The notes beneath the pieces were generated by a model. That model saw only the letters and a program-made list of their open reading frames with translations, made no database searches and was not told where the DNA came from. This document shows positions 59,070 to 64,000 of a DNA stretch of 64,000 nucleotides, piece after piece. Source of the DNA: Streptomyces fradiae (GTDB lineage: Bacteria; Actinomycetota; Actinomycetes; Streptomycetales; Streptomycetaceae); the NCBI RefSeq assembly GCF_041270065.1, contig NZ_CP065958.1, positions 5,208,001 through 5,272,000 on the forward strand. Direction: 5' to 3'. Within the stretch, counting starts at the first letter, position 1. Each line of letters begins with the position of its first letter. A program made the translations under genes and the position numbers.

Positions 59070-60770
59070 ATGCGGATCGGACTGCTCACGGAGGGTGGCT
59101 ACCCGCATGCCGCCGGTGAGTCCGGGCTCTGGTGCGACCGGCTCGTCCGCGGGCTCGCCCCGCACGAGTTCGACCTCTACGCGCTGAGCCGCGACGCCCG
59201 CCAGGAGGCCGCCGGCCGGCTGCCGCTGCCGCCCAATGTGCGCGGCGTGCGCACCGCCCCGCTGTGGACCCCCGAGGACGACACCCGCGGCCCCGGCCGG
59301 GCCCGCGGCCGCGGCTACGGCCGGCGCGACCGGCGCCGCTTCGAGGACGCGTTCCGGGAGCTCGCCGAGGGCGTCTGCGCCGCCGACCCGGCCGGCGACG
59401 GCACCGACCGGCCCGCCGCCGACGGCGGCCCCGAGCGCTTCGCCGCCGGGCTCTACGGACTCGCCGAACTCGCCCGCGAGAGCGGCGGACTCGCCGCCGC
59501 GCTGCGCTCCGAGTCCGTCGTCCGGGTCCTGGAGGCCGCCTGCCGCGCCCCCGGCGCCCGCCGCGGCGTCGCCGCCGCCACCGTTCCCGACCAACTCGCC
59601 TTCACCGAACAGCTGGAGCGCGCCCTGCGCCCCCTCTCGCTCGGCTGGTACGACGAGGAGGCCGGCCTCGACGGAACGGCCGGCGGCCTCGGGCTCGTCG
59701 ACCTCTGCCACGCCGCCTCCGCCGGTGCCGCCGCCCTCCCGGGCCTCCTGGCCAAACGCTTCTTCGGCACCCCGCTGCTCGTCACCGAGTACGGCGTCCA
59801 GCTCCGCGCCCACTACCTCGCCGCCACCGACGCCCCCCTCACCACCCCCGTACGCGCCCTGCTCGCCGCCTTCCACGGACGGCTCGCCGGCGAGGTCTAC
59901 CGGCAGGCCGCCCTGCTCACCCCCGGCAACGCGCACGCCCGCCGCTGGCAGGAGAAGTGCGGCGCCGACCGGGCCCGGCTGCGCACCGTCCACCCCGGCA
60001 TGGACGCCGAGCGCTTCGCCGAGGTCGGCGAGGACGAGGAGAGCGGCGACCCGGCCACCCTCTCCTGGATCGGCCGGGTCGAGCCCGCCAAGGACCTGGT
60101 CGCCCTGCTGCACGCCTTCGCCGAGGTGCGCCGGCAGCAGCCCGACGCCCGGCTGCGGATCGTCGCCGCGCCGGTGACCGAGCCCGGCGCCGCCGCGTAC
60201 CTCGCGCACTGCCGCGGCCTCGCCGAGCAGCTGTTCCCCGACGAGGCGGCCGGCGCGCACGCCATCGGCGAGAACCCGGTCTCCTTCGAGGAGCTCGGCG
60301 GACCCGAGGCGCCCAGCCTGGAGGAGGCCTACGCGGCCAGCGCCGTCGTCGTGCTCTCCAGCGTCGTCGAGGGCTTCCCGGTCGGCCTCGTCGAGGCCAT
60401 GTTCTGCGCCCGGGCCACCGTCTCCACGGACGTCGGCGCGGTCGTCGAGGTCATCGGCGGCACCGGGCTCGTCGTCCCCCCGCGCAACCCCAAGGCGCTC
60501 GCCGACGCCTGCCTCGCGCTGCTGCGCGACCCGGACCGCCGGTACCGGCTCGGCGCGGCCGCCCGCGCCCGCGCCCTGGAGCTGTTCACCGTGGAACAGA
60601 ACCTGGCGGCGTTCCGCGGCATCTACCTCGAACTTCTCTCCCACTCACCGGTCCGCCGCCGCACCACCAGCGGCGTGCCCTTCGCCCACCCGGCCGAGTC
60701 CCATGTGCCGGGCAGCTGGGCGGACCAGCCGGTCACCGCGGCGGCCGGTGCGGGAGATCCCGATGCATGA
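59070..60770 (+). CDS. pelF: GT4-family glycosyltransferase, PelF-like (DUF3492)
   Basis: A 566-residue glycosyltransferase. The N-terminal DUF3492 part has GLLTEGGYPHAAGESGLWCDRLVRGL and the middle PLLVTEYGVQLRAHYLAA, as in PelF, the cytoplasmic GT4 enzyme of Pel polysaccharide synthesis that uses a UDP-sugar. The C-terminal half has WIGRVEPAKDLVALLHAF, then EAYAASAVVVLSSVVEGFPVGLVEAMFC and GLVVPPRNPKALAD, the nucleotide-sugar site. It is the first gene of a four-gene locus with a large membrane protein, an epimerase and a spherulin-4 protein, all in the same direction. The gene name is by similarity to the PelF family. Confidence 0.88.
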   Translation: MRIGLLTEGGYPHAAGESGLWCDRLVRGLAPHEFDLYALSRDARQEAAGRLPLPPNVRGVRTAPLWTPEDDTRGPGRARGRGYGRRDRRRFEDAFRELAEGVCAADPAGDGTDRPAADGGPERFAAGLYGLAELARESGGLAAALRSESVVRVLEAACRAPGARRGVAAATVPDQLAFTEQLERALRPLSLGWYDEEAGLDGTAGGLGLVDLCHAASAGAAALPGLLAKRFFGTPLLVTEYGVQLRAHYLAATDAPLTTPVRALLAAFHGRLAGEVYRQAALLTPGNAHARRWQEKCGADRARLRTVHPGMDAERFAEVGEDEESGDPATLSWIGRVEPAKDLVALLHAFAEVRRQQPDARLRIVAAPVTEPGAAAYLAHCRGLAEQLFPDEAAGAHAIGENPVSFEELGGPEAPSLEEAYAASAVVVLSSVVEGFPVGLVEAMFCARATVSTDVGAVVEVIGGTGLVVPPRNPKALADACLALLRDPDRRYRLGAAARARALELFTVEQNLAAFRGIYLELLSHSPVRRRTTSGVPFAHPAESHVPGSWADQPVTAAAGAGDPDA

Positions 60771-60783
60771 AGGAGGCACATCC

Positions 60784-62310
60784 ATGCGCGGCCCCGCCGC
60801 ACCCACCAGCCCCGGCCCCTGGGACTCCCGCTCCGAGGCGCTGCTCAGGTCCTGTCTGGAGTCCCCCCGCGGCGTCGCGGCGCCCGGCACCGCCGCCTCC
60901 GGCGTTGTCGTCAGTCGCGAGGTCCCCCGTAGCCCTTCGGGCACGGGAGGTGCCCCCTCCGCCATCGCTCCTTCCTCCGCCTTGGACGCGACGGCACCGG
61001 ACACCGCTCCTTCTCCCGCGCTGGAACTCCAGACAGGACCTAGCGCGCCCGCGCTCACGGCACCGCCCGCGCTGCTGCCGTCCGGCGGACTCGACCTGGC
61101 GGCGGCCCCTGCCGTACCGGCCGCACCAGCCCCCGTACCCGCCCCTGCCGTCGAGCCGAAGCCCGCCCCGGCCGCCCCTGCCGAAGCGATTCAGCAGACC
61201 GCGGTGCCGACCGCGGTCCAGGCCGCCTCCGCGCGGCCCCGGCGCGGCCCCGCCGACCCCGTCAAGGCCCTGATGCACCGCCACCGCGAGCTGTGCGAAC
61301 GGGCCGTGGACCCGCTGGAGATCGCCGCCGGCCTGGAGACGCACGGCGTCACCGACCGCACCGCCGCCCGCTTCCGGCACCGCGACGTGTTCTCGCTCGC
61401 CGAGGAGCTGTACGCCCGCGTCCCGCGCGGGGAGGCCACCGTGTCCCGTACCCCGGCCGACCGGGCGGACCGGCCCGGCCCCGCGAGCTGGGCGCTCACC
61501 GTCTGCGCGCCCGGCGCCGTCGCCGCCCTCGCCACCCTCGGACTCGCCCTCGGCACCGGCGGGCTCCGGCTCGCCGCGGGAGCGATCGGCGTCGTCGGAC
61601 TGTTCGCCGGACTCGTCGTCGCCGTGCGCCGCGGCCCGCTCCGCGTCACCGCCGGCACCCCGACCGCCGCCCCCCTGTGGACCCTGGGCCTGCTCGCCTA
61701 CGCGGCGGCCGGCGACGGACTCCTCGACCAGGTGCTGCGCGGCGGACCCGACACCGGGCCGGTCGTCGTCACCGCCCTCGACGGCCCGGTCGCCGCCGCC
61801 GACTGGGCCTTCGACACCGCGCCCCTGCTCGCCCTCGCCCTGTCCGTCGCCCCCGCCGCCTGGTGCGCCCACCTCTTCGCCGTACGGGCCCGCCACCGGC
61901 TCGCCGCCAGCCGCGGCCTCGCCGACTTCGCCGCCGGCGCCCGCCCGCTGCTCCTCGGCACCGTCGCCCTCCACCTCGCCCTGCTCGCCGGACTGCTCGC
62001 CCTCACCGGCTTCCACCCCGGCGCCCTCGCGCTCGGCGCGCTGCTCCTGATCGCCCGGCTGCTCGCCGTCCACGGCTTCGCCGAGACCGCCGCCCGCGCC
62101 CTCGGGGCCGCCTGCGCCGCCGAGCTCCTCGCCCTCGCGAGCGTCCTCGCCGCCCGCCTCCCCGGCCTCGACGTGATCGGCGCCCCGGTCCGCGAGCTCG
62201 TCCGGCTCGGCGGCCCCGCCGCCCTGCCCGCCCTGGTCTGCGGCTGCGCCGCCCTCGCCCTGCTCACCCACGCCACCGAGGCCCTCTCCCGCGCCTCGGC
62301 CCACGCGTAG
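60784..62310 (+). CDS. Large multi-pass membrane protein of the PelF-like locus
   Basis: A 508-residue protein. The first 150 residues are Ala/Pro/Ser low complexity, with a palindromic element coding EVPRSPSGTGGAPS (60921-60960). Next is a conserved-looking soluble segment (PVKALMHRHRELCERAVDPL, RHRDVFSLAEELYARVPR), then nine to ten membrane helices to the end. No transport family was recognised. In Pel-type loci the membrane component (PelG or PelE) exports the polymer; that role here is inference. AAGGAGG (60770-60776) places the start at ATG 60784. Confidence 0.8.
   Translation: MRGPAAPTSPGPWDSRSEALLRSCLESPRGVAAPGTAASGVVVSREVPRSPSGTGGAPSAIAPSSALDATAPDTAPSPALELQTGPSAPALTAPPALLPSGGLDLAAAPAVPAAPAPVPAPAVEPKPAPAAPAEAIQQTAVPTAVQAASARPRRGPADPVKALMHRHRELCERAVDPLEIAAGLETHGVTDRTAARFRHRDVFSLAEELYARVPRGEATVSRTPADRADRPGPASWALTVCAPGAVAALATLGLALGTGGLRLAAGAIGVVGLFAGLVVAVRRGPLRVTAGTPTAAPLWTLGLLAYAAAGDGLLDQVLRGGPDTGPVVVTALDGPVAAADWAFDTAPLLALALSVAPAAWCAHLFAVRARHRLAASRGLADFAAGARPLLLGTVALHLALLAGLLALTGFHPGALALGALLLIARLLAVHGFAETAARALGAACAAELLALASVLAARLPGLDVIGAPVRELVRLGGPAALPALVCGCAALALLTHATEALSRASAHA
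60921..60960 (+). repeat. Palindromic repeat-like insertion within coding sequence
   Basis: CCCGT-A-GCCC (60926-60935) pairs with GGGC-ACGGG (60939-60947) around a 3-nt loop, within a stretch resembling interspersed palindromes common between Streptomyces genes. It keeps the reading frame and codes a Ser/Pro/Gly segment. Confidence 0.4.
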
Positions 62311-62418
62311 GCGCAGGCCTGCCGCCCCCACCCCACCCCCACACCCGATCGCGCACCCGCGGAGCCGACGCCGCGGGCGTGTCACCCACGTGAGACCTCC
62401 CAAGGAGAAGAAGGACAC

Positions 62419-62472
62419 ATGACACCCGGATCCCGCACCACGGCCGGTCGGCACGTAGGGGCCGCACGATGA
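62419..62472 (+). CDS. Possible 17-codon leader ORF coupled to the epimerase gene
   Basis: ATG at 62419 follows AAGGAGAAGAAGG, an excellent ribosome site, and codes TPGSRTTAGRHVGAAR before TGA at 62470-62472. The TGA overlaps the epimerase ATG (ATGA). It may couple translation of the epimerase or be a short leader peptide; the coding case rests on the ribosome site alone. Confidence 0.4.
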   Translation: MTPGSRTTAGRHVGAAR

Positions 62473-63431
62473 GGGTGCTGCTGCTCGGAGCCAATGGATT
62501 CATCGGACGGTTCGTCGCCGACCGGCTGCTCGCCGACCCGGCGGTGCACCTCACCGCCCTCGGGCGCGGCGACGACGCCGACGTACGGTTCGACCTCGCG
62601 ACCGGCAGCCCCGGCGCGCTCACCCGGTTCCTCGACGCCGTCCACCCGGGCGTCGTCGTCAACTGCGCGGGCGCCACCCGCGGCGGCGCCCGCGACCTGA
62701 CCCGGCACAACACCGTCGCCGTCGCCACCGTCTGCGAGGCGCTGCGGCGCAGCGGCTGCGGCGCCCGGCTCGTCCAGGTCGGCTGCGCCTCCGAGTACGG
62801 GCCCAGCCAGCCCGGCTCGTCGACCGCCGAGGACGCGGTGCCGCGGCCCGGCGGCCCGTACGGCGTGTCCAAGCTGGCCGCCACCGAACTCGTCCTCGGC
62901 TCCGGCCTCGACGCGGTCGTGCTCCGGGTGTTCTCGCCGGTCGGCCCCGGCACCCCGGCCGGCTCCCCGCTCGGGCGGCTCGCCGAGGCGATGCGCCGGG
63001 CCATCCAGGCCGGGGACGGCGAGCTGAAGCTCAGCGGACTCGGCGTCCAGCGCGACTTCGTGGACGTCCGCGACGTCGCCCGGGCCGTGCACGCCGCCTC
63101 CCTGTCCGCGGCCCAGGGCGTGGTCAACATCGGCACCGGCCGCGCGGTCAAGCTCCGCGACGCCGCCGCCGTGCTCGCCCGGGTCGCCGGCTACGCGGGC
63201 CAGCTGCACGAGGTCGACGGCCCGCCGCAGCGCCCGGTGATCGGCGCCCCGCGCACCGAGGCGACCATCGCCGAACAGCTGGCCGCCGCCCCCTACCCGT
63301 ACCCCGACGGCTGCGGACCCTGGCAGCAGGCCGACGTCCGCACCGCCCGCGACCGGCTCGGCTGGCGCCCCCGGATCAATCTGGAGGAGTCGCTCGCCGA
63401 CATCTGGATGGAGGCGGCATGTCGCATCTGA
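62469..63431 (+). CDS. NAD-dependent epimerase/dehydratase
   Basis: A short-chain Rossmann-type nucleotide-sugar epimerase or reductase, 320 residues. The nucleotide motif is LLGANGFIGRF, and the catalytic Tyr and Lys are in PYGVSKLAATE with VGCASEYG before it. A later conserved part is GLGVQRDFVDVRDVARAVHAAS. It could be a UDP-sugar 4-epimerase or a reductase supplying the PelF-like transferase. It overlaps the following gene by 13 nt. Confidence 0.88.
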   Translation: MRVLLLGANGFIGRFVADRLLADPAVHLTALGRGDDADVRFDLATGSPGALTRFLDAVHPGVVVNCAGATRGGARDLTRHNTVAVATVCEALRRSGCGARLVQVGCASEYGPSQPGSSTAEDAVPRPGGPYGVSKLAATELVLGSGLDAVVLRVFSPVGPGTPAGSPLGRLAEAMRRAIQAGDGELKLSGLGVQRDFVDVRDVARAVHAASLSAAQGVVNIGTGRAVKLRDAAAVLARVAGYAGQLHEVDGPPQRPVIGAPRTEATIAEQLAAAPYPYPDGCGPWQQADVRTARDRLGWRPRINLEESLADIWMEAACRI

Positions 63432-64000
63432 CCGCCACCGGCACCGGGACGGAGACGGGCGCGGTCACCGGGATGGGAGTGGGCGTCCCCGGCTACGCCC
63501 ACCCCCTCCTCGCCCCCGTCGAGTGGGCCGAGCTCACCCGCCCCGGCGCCCCCGTGCACTGGGCCGTGCTCAACGTCGCCGACGGGCCGGGCGCCCGGCC
63601 CGACCCGCACTGCCTGGAAGCGGCCGGCAAGCTGCGCAACGCCGGGGTCCGGGTGCTCGGACACCTCGACCTGTGTGATGGGTCACGTCCTTACGACGAG
63701 CTGGTCGCCGACGCGCAGCGGTTCCTCGACTGGTACAAGGCGGACGGCTTCTATCTGGACCGGGCGCCCGCCGACCGGGCCGACCTGCCCGGCGTACGGC
63801 GGCTCTCGGCGACCCTGGAGGCGCTGCGGGACGGCGAGGCGCACCTCGTCCTGGGGCACGGCACCCATCCGTACCCGGGCTACGCCGAGGTCGCCGACCA
63901 GCTGGTGACGTTCTCCGGCGCCTGGACCGACTACCGCTGGTCGCAGGTGGCGGAGTGGACCGCCGACTACCCGGCGGGGAAGTTCGTCCATCTCGTCCAC
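63419..64000 (+). CDS. Spherulin-4 (GH135/Sph3-type) family protein, C-terminus outside window
   Basis: The first 194 residues are visible and the frame runs out of the window. No signal peptide is seen. The TIM-barrel signatures of spherulin-4 proteins appear: VGVPGYAHPLLAPVEWAEL, HWAVLNVADGPG, GVRVLGHLDLC, RFLDWYKADGFYLDRAP with the catalytic-region Asp, and LVLGHGTHPYPGY. Fungal Sph3 of this family cleaves galactosaminogalactan. With the PelF-like transferase and epimerase upstream, it probably trims or degrades the same polymer (inference). ATG at 63419 overlaps the epimerase stop. Confidence 0.85.
   Translation, partial: MSHLTATGTGTETGAVTGMGVGVPGYAHPLLAPVEWAELTRPGAPVHWAVLNVADGPGARPDPHCLEAAGKLRNAGVRVLGHLDLCDGSRPYDELVADAQRFLDWYKADGFYLDRAPADRADLPGVRRLSATLEALRDGEAHLVLGHGTHPYPGYAEVADQLVTFSGAWTDYRWSQVAEWTADYPAGKFVHLVH

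Overview
The window looks like core chromosome of a Streptomyces species. GC content is very high with a strong G/C bias at third codon positions. Starts are a mix of ATG and GTG, and there are many leaderless promoters and GC-rich hairpin terminators. Several Streptomyces/actinobacterial signature genes are present: mycothiol enzyme MshB, BldK-type oligopeptide transporters, DUF3117, DUF3107, DUF6113, DUF6758 and DUF3152. No rRNA, tRNA, CRISPR array, intact insertion sequence or PKS/NRPS cluster was seen.

Layout. 1-623 is the 3' end of a solute-binding protein gene, followed by the translational GTPase typA (1064-2965). Two complete, paralogous five-gene oligopeptide ABC operons then lie head to tail (3420-9288 and 9475-15222), each ordered lipoprotein, permease, permease, ATPase, ATPase with the same 8-nt overlaps at the same joints. 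15461-20508 holds a membrane protein, an S9 prolyl oligopeptidase, a 64-residue membrane peptide, a 163-bp inverted-repeat element, mshB and a DUF6113 protein. 20683-24727 holds a frameshifted membrane-anchored protein, a SirB1/transglutaminase-like protein and a GNAT protein. 24840-29410 carries a 7Fe ferredoxin, dapC and dapE (lysine/peptidoglycan precursors) plus a small secreted protein and a lysozyme-like membrane protein.

29534-44909 is a block whose gene content matches the M. tuberculosis Rv1202-Rv1239c neighbourhood (from memory): LOG protein, folP2-type gene, DivIVA-like protein, tag, DUF3117, O-methyltransferase, an ECF sigma factor with a zinc anti-sigma factor, HtrA protease, tatB, Mrp ATPase, DUF1003, an MgtE-like CBS protein and CorA. 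The sigma/anti-sigma/HtrA/TatB run reads as an envelope-stress and export module. 45359-48836 holds a SuFu-domain protein, DUF6758, a PHP phosphoesterase, MarC and a 50-residue protein. 49022-58814 holds two alpha/beta hydrolases, a DEAD-box helicase with a long basic tail and an apparent CTG start, a ferritin-like protein, DUF3107, a TetR regulator and a membrane-anchored DUF3152 metzincin-like protein. At 54353-54436 there are seven 12-bp repeats.

The right end (59070-64000) is the start of a polysaccharide locus: a PelF-like glycosyltransferase, a large multi-pass membrane protein, an NAD-dependent epimerase and a spherulin-4 (GH135-type) protein cut by the window edge. It resembles Pel/galactosaminogalactan systems and is the best candidate for an undescribed system here. 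Other points worth a second look are the eleven leaderless start sites, the non-canonical CTG and ATT starts, the frameshift near 21040, and 14-16-bp tandem duplications just upstream of four genes' ribosome sites.
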